Positions 1 through 8,324 of a DNA stretch of 52,079 nt are shown here, piece after piece. Source of the stretch: Ruminococcus sp. (GTDB lineage: Bacteria > Bacillota > Clostridia > Oscillospirales > Ruminococcaceae). The notes beneath the pieces were generated by a model, which searched no databases, was not told the DNA's origin, and saw nothing but the letters and a program-made list of their open reading frames with translations. A program made the translations under genes and the position numbers. The stretch's first letter is position 1, and the number at the start of each line of letters is the position of its first letter. Where the stretch lies: NCBI RefSeq assembly GCF_024692365.1, contig NZ_JAILMR010000020.1, positions 1-52,079 of the forward strand, in the 5' to 3' direction.

Positions 1-654
1 GAATGGTCCGATCTTAACAAGGCTATGCAGCAGCTGCTGAAAAAGCGAGATACTTTCAATGAGGGCATCGCCGCACTTTTCAGACTGCGTGACGAGCTTT
101 ATAATACAATGCTTTCTCTGCGGGAAGAACTTTCACGCGGGGACTTTGATGCCATGCCGTACCCAAAGGCTAAGGGCTATCACTGCAAGAACATCGCCTA
201 CTCACTGTGGCATATTTTCCGCATTGAGGATATTACGGCGAATACCCTTATCGCTGACAGGGAACAGGTGTTTTTCACAGGTGACTATCAGCGCCGTATC
301 AACTCGCCTATCATCACCACAGGCAACGAACTTTCGGGCGACGAGATAGCCGGTTTCACGAAAGTGCTGGATATCGGAGCGCTTTACGAATACATCAGTG
401 ATGTAAAGCAAAGCACCGAGGATACCCTATTGGGTATGGATTTCGATAAGCTGAAAACAAAGATACCCACAGAACGCCGTGAAAAGCTTATATCCCTTGA
501 AGTTGTCAGCCGAAGCGAGGACGCATTCTGGCTGGTGGACTACTGGTGCGGCAAAGATATCCGTGGGCTGATACAGATGCCCTTTTCCCGCCACCACATA
601 ATGCACACCGAAGCTATGCTGAGGATAAGGGACGGTCTGCCGCGGCGGACTTGA
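1..654 (+). CDS. DinB-like four-helix protein, 5' end outside the window
   Basis: The reading frame is open from the first base of the window to the stop at 652-654, so the gene starts upstream; the ATG at 25 has no ribosome binding site before it. The visible part (about 217 residues) is helical. It has a His in a helix reading AYSLWHIFRIEDITAN and a late SRHHIMHTEAM segment, the spacing of His residues typical of DinB/YfiT-type metal-binding four-helix bundles. DinB-family proteins are mostly of unknown function, some acting as thiol-dependent S-transferases. The family call is by motif pattern only. The next gene begins 66 bases downstream with its own ribosome binding site. Confidence 0.55.
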   Translation, partial: EWSDLNKAMQQLLKKRDTFNEGIAALFRLRDELYNTMLSLREELSRGDFDAMPYPKAKGYHCKNIAYSLWHIFRIEDITANTLIADREQVFFTGDYQRRINSPIITTGNELSGDEIAGFTKVLDIGALYEYISDVKQSTEDTLLGMDFDKLKTKIPTERREKLISLEVVSRSEDAFWLVDYWCGKDIRGLIQMPFSRHHIMHTEAMLRIRDGLPRRT

Positions 655-720
655 TATGATAATACGCGGAGATTCTCCGCATTACCAAAATAAATTATTA
701 AACCGAAAGGAAGATGTAAA

Positions 721-1923
721 ATGTCAAGAGCTTTGATAATAGGTGCAGGAGGAGTAGCAGGTGTTGTTATACACAAGTGCTGCCAGAACAGTGAGGTATT
801 TACCGATATCTGTATCGCAAGCCGTACAAAGGCTAAGTGCGACAAGTTCAAGGAGGAGCTTCAGGGCAAGACCAAGACTAACATCACCACCGCACAGGTA
901 AACGCTGATAACGTTCCCGAGCTGGTTGCGCTGATGAAGGAGTACAAGCCCGATATCTGTATCAACGTGGCTCTCCCTTATCAGGATCTGCATATAATGG
1001 ACGCTTGCCTTGAGTGCAAGGTGGATTATCTGGATACCGCAAACTACGAGCCCGAGGATACCGCTAAGTTTGAATACAGCTGGCAGTGGGCTTACCGCGA
1101 GAGATTCGAGAAAGCAGGCATCACCGCTGTGCTGGGTTCGGGCTTCGACCCCGGTGTTACAGGCGTATTCTGCGCTTATGCCCAGAAGCACTACTTCGAT
1201 GAGATAAACTATATCGATATCCTCGACTGCAACGGCGGCGACCACGGCTATCCCTTTGCGACCAACTTCAACCCCGAGATCAATATCCGTGAAGTAAGCG
1301 CCAAGGGCAGCTACATTCAGGACGGCAAGTGGGTAGAGACCGAGCCTATGGAGATAAAGAGAGTATACAACTTCGATCAGGTGGGCGAAAAGGATATGTA
1401 CCTGCTGCACCATGAAGAGCTGGAATCACTGGCACTGAATATCAAGGGCATCAAGAGGATACGTTTCTTCATGACATTCGGTCAGAGCTATCTGACACAC
1501 CTGAAGTGTCTGGAGAATGTTGGTATGACCTCCATCGAGCCTATCATGTACGAGGGCAAGGAGATAGTACCTCTCCAGTTCCTGAAAGCAGTTCTCCCCG
1601 ACCCTGCAAGCCTTGGCCCCAGAACAAAGGGCAAGACCAATATCGGCTGTATCTTCCAGGGCAAGAAGGATGGCAAGGACAAGACCTACTATGTATACAA
1701 CGTATGCGATCATCAGGAGTGCTACAAGGAAGTCGGTTCACAGGCTATATCCTACACCACAGGCGTACCCGCTATGATAGGCGCTATGATGGTGCTGACA
1801 GGCAAGTGGAAGAAGCCCGGCGTATACAACGTCGAGGAATTCGATCCCGATCCTTTCATGGAAGCACTGAACAAGTGGGGTCTGCCTTGGACAGAGAATT
1901 TCAATCCTGTACTCGTTGATTAA
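721..1923 (+). CDS. Carboxynorspermidine synthase (saccharopine dehydrogenase family)
   Basis: 400 residues. An N-terminal Rossmann fold begins SRALIIGAGGVAGVV (residues 2-16), the GxGGxxG dinucleotide site. The rest matches the saccharopine dehydrogenase/carboxynorspermidine synthase fold, with GSGFDPGVTGVF near residue 140 and the family's usual length of about 400. The enzyme reductively condenses aspartate semialdehyde with a diamine (putrescine or diaminopropane) using NADPH to give carboxyspermidine or carboxynorspermidine, the alternative bacterial spermidine route. The start ATG follows a gaaaggaag ribosome binding site. The partner decarboxylase (nspC), often adjacent in other genomes, is not in this window. 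The subfamily is assigned from overall resemblance; plain saccharopine dehydrogenase is the alternative. Confidence 0.85.
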   Translation: MSRALIIGAGGVAGVVIHKCCQNSEVFTDICIASRTKAKCDKFKEELQGKTKTNITTAQVNADNVPELVALMKEYKPDICINVALPYQDLHIMDACLECKVDYLDTANYEPEDTAKFEYSWQWAYRERFEKAGITAVLGSGFDPGVTGVFCAYAQKHYFDEINYIDILDCNGGDHGYPFATNFNPEINIREVSAKGSYIQDGKWVETEPMEIKRVYNFDQVGEKDMYLLHHEELESLALNIKGIKRIRFFMTFGQSYLTHLKCLENVGMTSIEPIMYEGKEIVPLQFLKAVLPDPASLGPRTKGKTNIGCIFQGKKDGKDKTYYVYNVCDHQECYKEVGSQAISYTTGVPAMIGAMMVLTGKWKKPGVYNVEEFDPDPFMEALNKWGLPWTENFNPVLVD

Positions 1924-1936
1924 TTCATAATTCATA

Positions 1937-1960
1937 ACACTAAAAGCGAAGCGTTAGTGT
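1937..1960 (+). terminator. Hairpin after carboxynorspermidine synthase
   Basis: Inverted arms acactaa (1937-1943) and ttagtgt (1954-1960) lie just after the stop codon. No U-tract follows directly, so it may be only a weak terminator or a 3'-end stabilising hairpin. Confidence 0.35.
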
Positions 1961-2081
1961 GTTCATTAATTATTGGCATTCGCTTACACGTTGCTGGGGG
2001 ACTATTATTTTGCTAACGTAAATACGTAGCTGAGTATCCCTTTGGCGGCGTGTCAAGGGACTGCTTTTGGGGTTCTAAACT

Positions 2082-2396
2082 ATGGATTTTAAAGAGAGAT
2101 ATTTACCAATACTTAGCGAGCTGTTTGAATCTAATACGGTTATAATATTCGCTATCGGGGCGGGGCTGGGATTTTTGTTCGGCTTTCTGTTTAAAGACAT
2201 CAGACACAGGAATCGCGCGTTGATCTCCTGCTTTGCAGGCTATGCCCTATGCGAGATAATAGCCGATATTCCTATGCGTGCAAACTTTTTATTGGAGATC
2301 ATTCTGCTGTTCATCGGAACAGCGGCGTTGGGGGCTTTGGCGGGAATAGCTCTGAATCTCCCTGTTTATATGCTTCTGGCTAAGAAAAAAACATAA
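2082..2396 (+). CDS. Small three-segment membrane protein, unknown
   Basis: 104 residues with three hydrophobic stretches (about residues 18-36, 46-62 and 70-96) separated by short basic loops such as KDIRHRNR, so an integral inner-membrane protein. No family is recognised. The ribosome binding site before ATG 2082 is poor (ggggttctaaact), which lowers certainty. It sits between the carboxynorspermidine synthase and an LRR protein, each followed by its own hairpin, so it may be transcribed alone. Confidence 0.6.
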   Translation: MDFKERYLPILSELFESNTVIIFAIGAGLGFLFGFLFKDIRHRNRALISCFAGYALCEIIADIPMRANFLLEIILLFIGTAALGALAGIALNLPVYMLLAKKKT

Positions 2397-2400
2397 TATT

Positions 2401-2425
2401 ATCGGGCGGCAGTGGGTCGCCCGAT
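2401..2425 (+). terminator. Hairpin after the small membrane protein
   Basis: Arms atcgggcg (2401-2408) and cgcccgat (2418-2425) directly follow the stop codon; the tail agcttta is only weakly U-rich. A similar tcgggc/gcccga hairpin follows the next gene. Confidence 0.45.
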
Positions 2426-2447
2426 AGCTTTACGGAGATGATAACGT

Positions 2448-3167
2448 TTGATACAAAATGTTGACGTGTCAGCAGAAAAGACACCACGCAAGAAGAAACT
2501 TAAGTTTATAGTGGCTGCGGTGTTGCTTGGGATCATCGTGATCTATATAGTATCGGGAGCGCTGTTCTGGAAGATCGGTATGCCCGCATTTATGTTTAAA
2601 TACGAGAAGAACGACAAAGGCGGTATAACTATCACCGATTACCTCGGACCTTATCTGTATGTACATATACCCGACAAGATTGATGGGGTTGAAGTTACGG
2701 AGATAGGTCATGGTTCTATCGGCTATGAACTTTTACCAAGATCTGAATATGAAAGATTTATCTGTAATAATATCTGTATGGTAAGATTGCCTGATACAGT
2801 GGAAAAGATTGGCTATTGCGCCTTTAATGAGTGTTATAAACTTAATAATGTAAATATACCAAGCTCACTGCGTGAATTAGAATCATGCGCTTTTGCCAAA
2901 ACGAGAATAAAAGAGATCGAACTGCCGGAAGGAATGACCAAAATAGGTTACAGTGCATTTGGTTTATCAGGTAATCTGGAAAAGATCACTCTGCCTGACA
3001 GCATTGAGGAAATAGATACATGGGCTTTTCATTATTGCGTGAGTCTCAAAGAGATAAATGTGCCTGACGGGCTGAAAAAAATCCATTCAGATGCATTTGA
3101 TCATAATGCGCTTACTGATGAGCAAAAGCAGGCATTTTACGATAAGGCAGAAGAGGTCATAGATTAA
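2448..3167 (+). CDS. Membrane-anchored BspA-type leucine-rich repeat protein
   Basis: 239 residues from a TTG start preceded by ggagatgataacg. A basic stretch (TPRKKKLKF) leads into one transmembrane helix (about residues 20-42), after which the chain is extracytoplasmic. Residues 105-225 contain four to five BspA/LRR_5 repeats with the pattern LPxxVxxIGxxAFxxCxxLxxV, e.g. IGYCAFNECYKLNNVNIPSS and IDTWAFHYCVSLKEINVPDG. Such repeats are common in secreted or surface proteins of gut bacteria and mediate binding, but no ligand can be inferred. GTG or ATG starts slightly downstream are possible but would cut into the basic region before the helix. Confidence 0.75.
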   Translation: MIQNVDVSAEKTPRKKKLKFIVAAVLLGIIVIYIVSGALFWKIGMPAFMFKYEKNDKGGITITDYLGPYLYVHIPDKIDGVEVTEIGHGSIGYELLPRSEYERFICNNICMVRLPDTVEKIGYCAFNECYKLNNVNIPSSLRELESCAFAKTRIKEIELPEGMTKIGYSAFGLSGNLEKITLPDSIEEIDTWAFHYCVSLKEINVPDGLKKIHSDAFDHNALTDEQKQAFYDKAEEVID

Positions 3168-3181
3168 TTATCAAAAATCTT

Positions 3182-3203
3182 TCGGGCGTAGGTTGTTGCC
3201 CGA
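3182..3203 (+). terminator. Hairpin after the LRR protein
   Basis: Arms tcgggc (3182-3187) and gcccga (3198-3203), no clear U-tract. The same arm sequence as the hairpin at 2401-2425 suggests duplicated 3' ends. Confidence 0.35.
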
Positions 3204-3263
3204 TACCTGTATTTAACGGCATTGATTTCGGGAATACAGGTGCTATATAAGGAGGAAACAAAG

Positions 3264-4058
3264 TTGACATTTGAAACTATGGGCGACCGCAGTCATCCTG
3301 CGGTGCTGCTGATACACGGTATGCTTTGCAATGCTGAAAGCAGCAAGGCTTTCGGCAAATATCTGGCAGACGAATATTTCGTTATCATGCCAACGCTGGA
3401 CGGTCACGGTAACGACGGCACTGATCTAATCTCTGCCGAGGAAGAAGCTGAAAAGATATTCGCATATCTGAAAGAGAATGGTATTGAGAAACTGGCGCTG
3501 TTACAGGGCAGTTCCATGGGTGCATCGGTTGCGCTGGCAGTATATGAACTTCTGAACGCTAAGGGTATGTTCGTGCAGAAGTGCTTTTTTGACGGCGGAC
3601 CTTTCTTCGATTTCAGCCATGCTGTAAGGAAGATAATGTACAAGCGATTCAGCAAGCTTGTCAAGCTGTTCGATACCGATGACCCGCAGTCAGCCTGCGA
3701 CAACATGATGAACAGCGGCTTGATGAAGTTCATAACCAAGGGCAAGACGGCTGATTTTGAGCCGATGATACGCGCTATCACGACTGAACGGAGAAGTTTT
3801 TCGGACACAACAGTTCACGGCATGACGGAGATATGCTACCACTGCAAGCTCCCCCACTTCACCGAGGGCGAACAGCGCAGAATGATATTCTTCCATTCAA
3901 ACGAGGAACCTGCAAAGAAATCACGCGGCAGGATAATGAAAGCCTATCCGCTGGCAATTTTCCGCGGTATCAACGGTTACGGACACTGCGGTTTGCAGAT
4001 ACAGAAGCCCAAGGCTTATGCGGGACTTCTGAAAAAGGCAATGAAAGAGTGGATATAA
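3264..4058 (+). CDS. Alpha/beta hydrolase
   Basis: 264 residues. The start is TTG at 3264, chosen because ataaggaggaaacaaag sits immediately upstream; the frame stays open further upstream without such a site. The fold markers are AVLLIHGMLC (oxyanion-hole HG), the nucleophile elbow GSSMGAS (GxSxG) near residue 90, a late Asp-containing segment, and a C-terminal GYGHCGLQ giving the catalytic His. The substrate is unknown; the length and simple fold suggest a soluble esterase or lipase-like enzyme. It is followed after 18 bases by the SUKH-like gene and then nth, probably one operon. Confidence 0.8.
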   Translation: MTFETMGDRSHPAVLLIHGMLCNAESSKAFGKYLADEYFVIMPTLDGHGNDGTDLISAEEEAEKIFAYLKENGIEKLALLQGSSMGASVALAVYELLNAKGMFVQKCFFDGGPFFDFSHAVRKIMYKRFSKLVKLFDTDDPQSACDNMMNSGLMKFITKGKTADFEPMIRAITTERRSFSDTTVHGMTEICYHCKLPHFTEGEQRRMIFFHSNEEPAKKSRGRIMKAYPLAIFRGINGYGHCGLQIQKPKAYAGLLKKAMKEWI

Positions 4059-4076
4059 GAACAGGAGGTGTTCGGC

Positions 4077-4682
4077 ATGACACTTAATGAACTCGAGACC
4101 CGACAGGAAGTGCGTTTCCCCCAGGCTTTCCACAGGATATACGACAGCGGTGCTATGAAGTGGCTGGAGCTGACAAGGTCGGAGCTGAAAGCACGCATCA
4201 AGGAATATGTCAGCGATACGGCGGCTTTCCTGATGCTGGACTGCGACTGCGAGATGTACCTTTTTGAGGAGGTACAGTCGGCGGCGGAAGAACTTGCACA
4301 GCTATCGCGCTGGCAGGAAGAGGACAAGAAGCTAAAAATACGCGACGGTCTGCGGATAGTGCCTTTCGGTCACAGCGGCGGCGGGGACATTTACTGTCTG
4401 CTGTACACTCCCGAAAATTCGGAGCCTATGGTGATACGGTACTTTCATGACAGCTACGAAGCCCCCCAGATAATGGGTCGGGATTTTGACGAATTCCTGT
4501 ACATACAGCTTCTTCTGGCGGCGGAGAACGAGCAGGATGTTGAGGACGAACATTTCCGCAAAAACACGGCTTATCTCAATGATAAGTACCGCCCGATGGT
4601 CGAGGGAAAGTCTGCCGACGAGCTGACCGATGCGCTGTACGCTATGGTCTTTGCCCCTGCGGACATATTTGAACGCCTATGA
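4077..4682 (+). CDS. SMI1/KNR4 (SUKH)-like protein
   Basis: 201 residues. ATG 4077 is chosen because aggagg (4063-4068) lies 8 bases before it. The N-terminal part (RFPQAFHRIYDSGAMKW) and the middle (VPFGHSGGGDIYCLLY followed by MVIRYFHDSY) match the SUKH pattern of a small alpha/beta domain with a conserved FGxxGGGDxY segment. In bacteria SUKH proteins are often immunity proteins against polymorphic toxins, or general interaction modules. No toxin gene is adjacent. Its stop overlaps the nth start (ATGA at 4679), so the two are translationally coupled; that is unusual company for an immunity gene and may argue for a housekeeping role. Confidence 0.65.
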   Translation: MTLNELETRQEVRFPQAFHRIYDSGAMKWLELTRSELKARIKEYVSDTAAFLMLDCDCEMYLFEEVQSAAEELAQLSRWQEEDKKLKIRDGLRIVPFGHSGGGDIYCLLYTPENSEPMVIRYFHDSYEAPQIMGRDFDEFLYIQLLLAAENEQDVEDEHFRKNTAYLNDKYRPMVEGKSADELTDALYAMVFAPADIFERL

Positions 4683-5317
4683 CGGCGGCTCAGAAGAAAG
4701 ACCTCGCCTTGCAGGTGATAGGTCTGCTTGAAAAACAGTACCCCGATGCGAAGTGTTCGCTGGAATACTCACAGCCCCACGAATTGCTGATAGCAACGCG
4801 GCTTTCGGCGCAGTGTACAGATGCGCGGGTGAACATCGTGACGAAGGAGCTGTTTGCGAAGTTCCATACCATCGAAGAATTTGCCGATGCGGATATCGCG
4901 GACATCGAGGAGATAGTGAAGCCCTGCGGACTTTACAAGACTAAAGCGAAGTCCATAAAAGAGATGTGCATACAGCTTCGTGACGAGCACGGCGGTATCC
5001 TGCCCGACACGCTGGAGGGGCTGACGAAGCTCAGCGGTATCGGGCGAAAGACAGCTAACCTCATCATGGGGGATATTTACCACAAGCCCGCGGTGGTAAC
5101 AGATACTCACTGTATAAGGATAACGGGGCGGCTTGGTCTGGTGAAGAGCAAGGAGCCTGCAAAAGTTGAGGCGGAGCTTTGGAAGATACTCCCCCCCGAC
5201 AAGAGCAACGACCTCTGTCACAGGCTGGTGCTTTTCGGCAGAGAGTTCTGCACGGCGAGAAGCCCGAAGTGCGGGGGTTGTCCGCTTAGAGATATCTGCA
5301 TTTCAAAAAGTGAATGA
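4679..5317 (+). CDS. nth: Endonuclease III, base-excision DNA glycosylase/AP lyase
   Basis: 212 residues, the usual length. It removes oxidised pyrimidines and nicks abasic sites. The helix-hairpin-helix is LTKLSGIGRKTANLIMG (about residues 113-129) with the catalytic Lys in GRKTA. The catalytic Asp is in VVTDTHCIRI. The C-terminal iron-sulfur cluster ligands have exact Nth spacing C-x6-C-x2-C-x5-C (CTARSPKCGGCPLRDIC). The start overlaps the preceding stop by four bases. A strong terminator follows at 5341. Confidence 0.95.
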   Translation: MTAAQKKDLALQVIGLLEKQYPDAKCSLEYSQPHELLIATRLSAQCTDARVNIVTKELFAKFHTIEEFADADIADIEEIVKPCGLYKTKAKSIKEMCIQLRDEHGGILPDTLEGLTKLSGIGRKTANLIMGDIYHKPAVVTDTHCIRITGRLGLVKSKEPAKVEAELWKILPPDKSNDLCHRLVLFGREFCTARSPKCGGCPLRDICISKSE

Positions 5318-5340
5318 GAGCCCGATTTCAGGGCAGAATA

Positions 5341-5369
5341 ATACCGAGGGGTGACCTCGGTATTTTTTT
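5341..5369 (+). terminator. Rho-independent terminator after nth
   Basis: Perfect 9-bp stem ataccgagg (5341-5349) / cctcggtat (5355-5363), loop ggtga, followed by a run of T (5362-5369). Confidence 0.9.
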
Positions 5370-5383
5370 ATGGGGGTGTTCAC

Positions 5384-5662
5384 ATGGACGAAAACAGACA
5401 ACTTACCGAACTGCTGGGCAGGGACAGGGAGAGCAGGGATTTTTTCGCGAGCCTTTCACCTGAGCTGAGAAAACTGCTGATGGGGCGTGATATCGGGAAT
5501 TTTGAAACACTGAAAAAGGCGGTCGAGGAATGCGGCGGGCAGACTTTCGCGGCGGAGGACATGACGAAAGGTCAGGTGGCTTCGGGTACGGAAAGTACGG
5601 GAGTTTTCCCGCGGGGTGAGAATCTGTCGGAGGGCAGTTGGAGAGAGTTGGGCGGACGATGA
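5384..5662 (+). CDS. Small soluble protein, unknown
   Basis: 92 residues. ATG 5384 follows gggggtg; an earlier in-frame GTG lies inside the nth terminator and is not credible. The first half is helical and charged, with FFASLSPELRKLLMGRD, which resembles the small clostridial proteins carrying a FxxLPxxVRxxL motif. The second half is low in structure and rich in Gly, Ser and Glu. No function is assigned. It lies between two strong terminators and so is probably transcribed alone. Confidence 0.55.
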   Translation: MDENRQLTELLGRDRESRDFFASLSPELRKLLMGRDIGNFETLKKAVEECGGQTFAAEDMTKGQVASGTESTGVFPRGENLSEGSWRELGGR

Positions 5663-5671
5663 AAGGGCGTA

Positions 5672-5704
5672 AAAAAGCGGAGAACGAGATGTCCTCCGCT
5701 TTTT
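5672..5704. terminator. Bidirectional terminator
   Basis: Arms aaaaagcggag (5672-5682) and ctccgcttttt (5694-5704) serve both converging genes, with an A-run on the left and a T-run on the right. Confidence 0.85.
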
Positions 5705-5706
5705 GT

Positions 5707-7641
5707 CTATGAAGTCTTATGTTTTGCATGGGTTATCAGTTCTATGAAATCTCTTTTTGAGATGGGCTTTGAGAAGAGGTAGCCCTGAGCGAAATCTACG
5801 CCGAGGTCACGAAGCATCTGAAGCTGGTGTTCGGTCTCTACGCCTTCCACCAGTATCTTGCGGCGCATCTGCCTTATCATTCGCACGCTGCTGTCGAGGA
5901 TTATCTGACCCATCTGACCTTTTTCGGCGCTCCAGAGAATGCTTTTATCTATCTTGATGATATCGAAATCAAGCCTGAATATCGACTGCATATTTGAATA
6001 GCCTGTGCCGTAGTCGTCCATCGAAAAGCGGAAGCCCTGCCTTTTCAGGATACGCACCGCTCGGCTTAGGGCGCTGTAATCGCTGGCGGCGATGGATTCG
6101 GTTATCTCGAAGTTTATCATGGTCTTGTCGATGCCGAAGCTGTCGGCAACTTCGATGACGTGTTCGGCAAAGGCGGGCTGCATACATTGCAGCACCGAGA
6201 GGTTGACGTTTATGCAGTCCATGAGGTTGAGGGCGGGGATACCGCTTTTTATGAACTCGCAGACCTCGCGGAAAACGTAGTCGTCAACATCGTCGATAAG
6301 ACCTATCTGTTCGGCGATGGGAATAAATTCATCGGGGAAAAGGTTGCCCATCTCGGGGTCATGCAGACGTATCAGCGCTTCGGCACCGTGGAGAGTGCTG
6401 TCGGATACGCGGTAGGTGGGCTGGTAGAAGACCTCAAAATTATGCTCTTCAAGACCGCGTGTTATGGCACTTTCAACCGCGGCACGGCGAAGCAGGTAGT
6501 CGAGGTCGGAGCCTGTGAGGATATTTTTGTCCAATTTTTTGGGCACAGGGCTGTCCGCCATATAGAATGCGTCGCTGACGCTGTGGATACGGTTAGGAAC
6601 GTCAGCCGCCATAACAAGGACTTTCAGGGGTATCTCGTTATCGCCTATCTTCCAGGGGTTTTCAAACCTTTCGGAGATAGTTGCGGCGAGGTCGTTGACT
6701 TTCTTTTCATCGGTATCCATGAGGGTTATCATGAAAGTGCCGGGGCTTGTGCTGTAAATATAGTATCTCGGCACGATGGAACGGAGATATTCGGAAACAA
6801 GCTTTGACAGGGCTTCGGAGTTATCCGAACCTGTGGCGCGCTTGATTATCTCGGTATTTGTTATCTTCACGCACATAAGGGAGAGGCTTCTGCCGCTGAC
6901 GATATAGGCGTGCATATCGGCGTTCAAGGCGCGGCGGTTATATATGCCCATTGCGGCGTCGATGCGGTCGTCTTCAATCTCGATGGCTATCATAACGCCC
7001 AGAAGACCTATGGTTTCGGATATGAGCTCGGTGCGTATCTCGTAGTTAATCAGCTGTACCACTATACCAAGTATTGCCACGGTGAAGAAATATATCAGCG
7101 CAGTGCGGCGCTTGCGGTTAAGGGCTTTCCATGAAAAAAGCAGCATGAATATCGCCATGGCTATGTACAGTCCGCTGAGGACATATATCACCATAAGCCC
7201 CCAGTTGCGGTGGTAGACCATATTATGGTCGTAGTAGTACATCCAGTTCATCGAAGGGTTCAGGACAACGATAGTCTCAATGAGAAGCGCAGGGATAGTC
7301 AGCAGGATATAGCGTTTTCGCTTGCCACTGAAATTCGCGCCGCAGACTGAAAGCACGTAAAACAGGAAAATAGCCGGCACTATCGAGTGCGGCAGAAAGT
7401 ATGAAAAATGCCCAACTCTGACCGCCATAGCGGCGGCAGGCGATACCGCCGCGCGTGAAAGATTGCAGGCTGCAAGTATCTCAGACACGCAGTTGAGATC
7501 GACTATCGTCAGCATAGCGAGGTACAGTTTGTTCTGCAATTTGTCAGTTCTTCGGTTCAGCAATGTGAAAAGTATGCCCGTCGAACCTATCAGCATCGAC
7601 GCTGCGTACATTACTATCTTTGATATCGTGATCGGTGACAT
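5707..7641 (-). CDS. Membrane EAL-domain protein with degenerate GGDEF (likely c-di-GMP phosphodiesterase)
   Basis: 644 residues. The first 210 or so hold about seven hydrophobic helices, a membrane sensor region. A GGDEF-fold domain follows (about 215-375), but the signature loop reads YSTSPGTFMITL instead of GGDEF, so it should be catalytically dead and may bind nucleotide as a regulator. The EAL domain (about 395-640) keeps AEALIRL (the EAL Glu), NVNLS, ITES, DDYGTGYSN, IKIDKS and VEGVET, the metal and catalytic positions of active phosphodiesterases. Its expected role is hydrolysis of c-di-GMP at the membrane. It is transcribed alone from a promoter at 7688-7716. A stand-alone GGDEF protein is encoded at 30871. 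Confidence 0.9.
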   Translation of the reverse strand: MSPITISKIVMYAASMLIGSTGILFTLLNRRTDKLQNKLYLAMLTIVDLNCVSEILAACNLSRAAVSPAAAMAVRVGHFSYFLPHSIVPAIFLFYVLSVCGANFSGKRKRYILLTIPALLIETIVVLNPSMNWMYYYDHNMVYHRNWGLMVIYVLSGLYIAMAIFMLLFSWKALNRKRRTALIYFFTVAILGIVVQLINYEIRTELISETIGLLGVMIAIEIEDDRIDAAMGIYNRRALNADMHAYIVSGRSLSLMCVKITNTEIIKRATGSDNSEALSKLVSEYLRSIVPRYYIYSTSPGTFMITLMDTDEKKVNDLAATISERFENPWKIGDNEIPLKVLVMAADVPNRIHSVSDAFYMADSPVPKKLDKNILTGSDLDYLLRRAAVESAITRGLEEHNFEVFYQPTYRVSDSTLHGAEALIRLHDPEMGNLFPDEFIPIAEQIGLIDDVDDYVFREVCEFIKSGIPALNLMDCINVNLSVLQCMQPAFAEHVIEVADSFGIDKTMINFEITESIAASDYSALSRAVRILKRQGFRFSMDDYGTGYSNMQSIFRLDFDIIKIDKSILWSAEKGQMGQIILDSSVRMIRQMRRKILVEGVETEHQLQMLRDLGVDFAQGYLFSKPISKRDFIELITHAKHKTS

Positions 7642-7687
7642 TTCTTCCCTCCTTTACGGCAGGATGATGGTTCGCAATTTATTTATA

Positions 7688-7716
7688 ATTATACCATAGT
7701 ATTGTTTAAAATTCAA
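7688..7716 (-). promoter_or_regulatory. Sigma-A promoter of the EAL gene
   Basis: Read on the minus strand: TTGAAT (7711-7716), 17-bp spacer, TATAAT (7688-7693), 47 bases before the start codon. Confidence 0.75.
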
Positions 7717-7879
7717 GGATAAAAATTCATTATTGTGCATTTTGTACGGAGTGTGATGGGAATATTTTACATTTTGGGGTGGGGGGATATTTTTTTGTGG
7801 GAACGTACTGCTGTATTTGGTTGTTACTTGATCAATCTGTGGTATGTGTTCTTTTTATAATAGTACTTCGGGGGACGGG

Positions 7880-8154
7880 GTCGCCCCTCGTCCCTCGGGT
7901 CGAGCCGTCAAAGGCGCGGGCGGTCTGTGCGCCCAATGAGCTAGCGTGGGTCGATAGTTTTGTGTTCCCTCAGATTTATTTGACCGCCCGCTTTTTTGAC
8001 AGGCATTGGAGTTTTGCTGTTCTATTGATTTTATCGTGTTCGCGTCGCTTTTGCGCCTTGACCGAGAGGCTCTGCCTCTCGAACTCTCCGCAAGCCTGCT
8101 AGCGCGAGGCTTGACCGCGCGCTTTGTTTCCTTGGCATATCTTTTCTAGTTTCG
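7880..8154 (+). repeat. Dispersed hairpin-rich repeat, copy 1
   Basis: This fills most of the 683-base gap 7642-8324. The left end is gtcgcccctcg...gtcgagccgtcaaaggcgc; the core is ttgcgccttgaccgag with hairpin gagaggc-tct-gcctctc (8064-8080); then ccgcaagcct/aggcttg; the right end is tttccttggcatatc...tctagttt. Related copies are at 26780-26955 (+), 36965-37253 (-) and 37343-37558 (+). No credible ribosome binding site or protein was seen inside. Confidence 0.75.
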
Positions 8155-8266
8155 TTATGACCCGCCGTCTCGCAATTGTCCCGCCCTCACAAAACTATAA
8201 ATAGGCGGAAACGGCTCGCCCGGCCAAGGGCAATTATGAATTGTGAATTATGAATTAAAATAGCCC

Positions 8267-8295
8267 TTTACTTTTGTGAAATAATTTGCTATAAT
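8267..8295 (+). promoter_or_regulatory. Promoter of the response regulator gene
   Basis: TTTACT (8267-8272), 17-bp spacer, TATAAT (8290-8295), 29 bases before ATG 8325. Confidence 0.75.
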
Positions 8296-8324
8296 AATAT
8301 AAGTCCGCTTAGGAGGAAAAAACT

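Noticed and set aside
5351..5383. GTG start for the small protein after nth
   Set aside because: The codon lies inside the nth terminator; ATG 5384 has the ribosome binding site.
6160..6807. Open plus-strand frame of 215 codons inside the EAL gene
   Set aside because: It lies antisense to a gene with clear EAL motifs, has no ribosome binding site and its product matches no family.
5707..7641. Bifunctional diguanylate cyclase/phosphodiesterase
   Set aside because: The GGDEF signature is replaced by SPGTF, so only the EAL activity is supported.
7779..8102. Open frame of 107 codons in the gap before the response regulator
   Set aside because: It covers the dispersed repeat, lacks a ribosome binding site, and the frame is not kept in the other repeat copies.
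7880..8154. CRISPR array or rRNA/tRNA remnants in the hairpin-rich gaps
   Set aside because: There are no regularly spaced direct repeats with spacers and no tRNA-like T-loop; the blocks are ordered once per copy.
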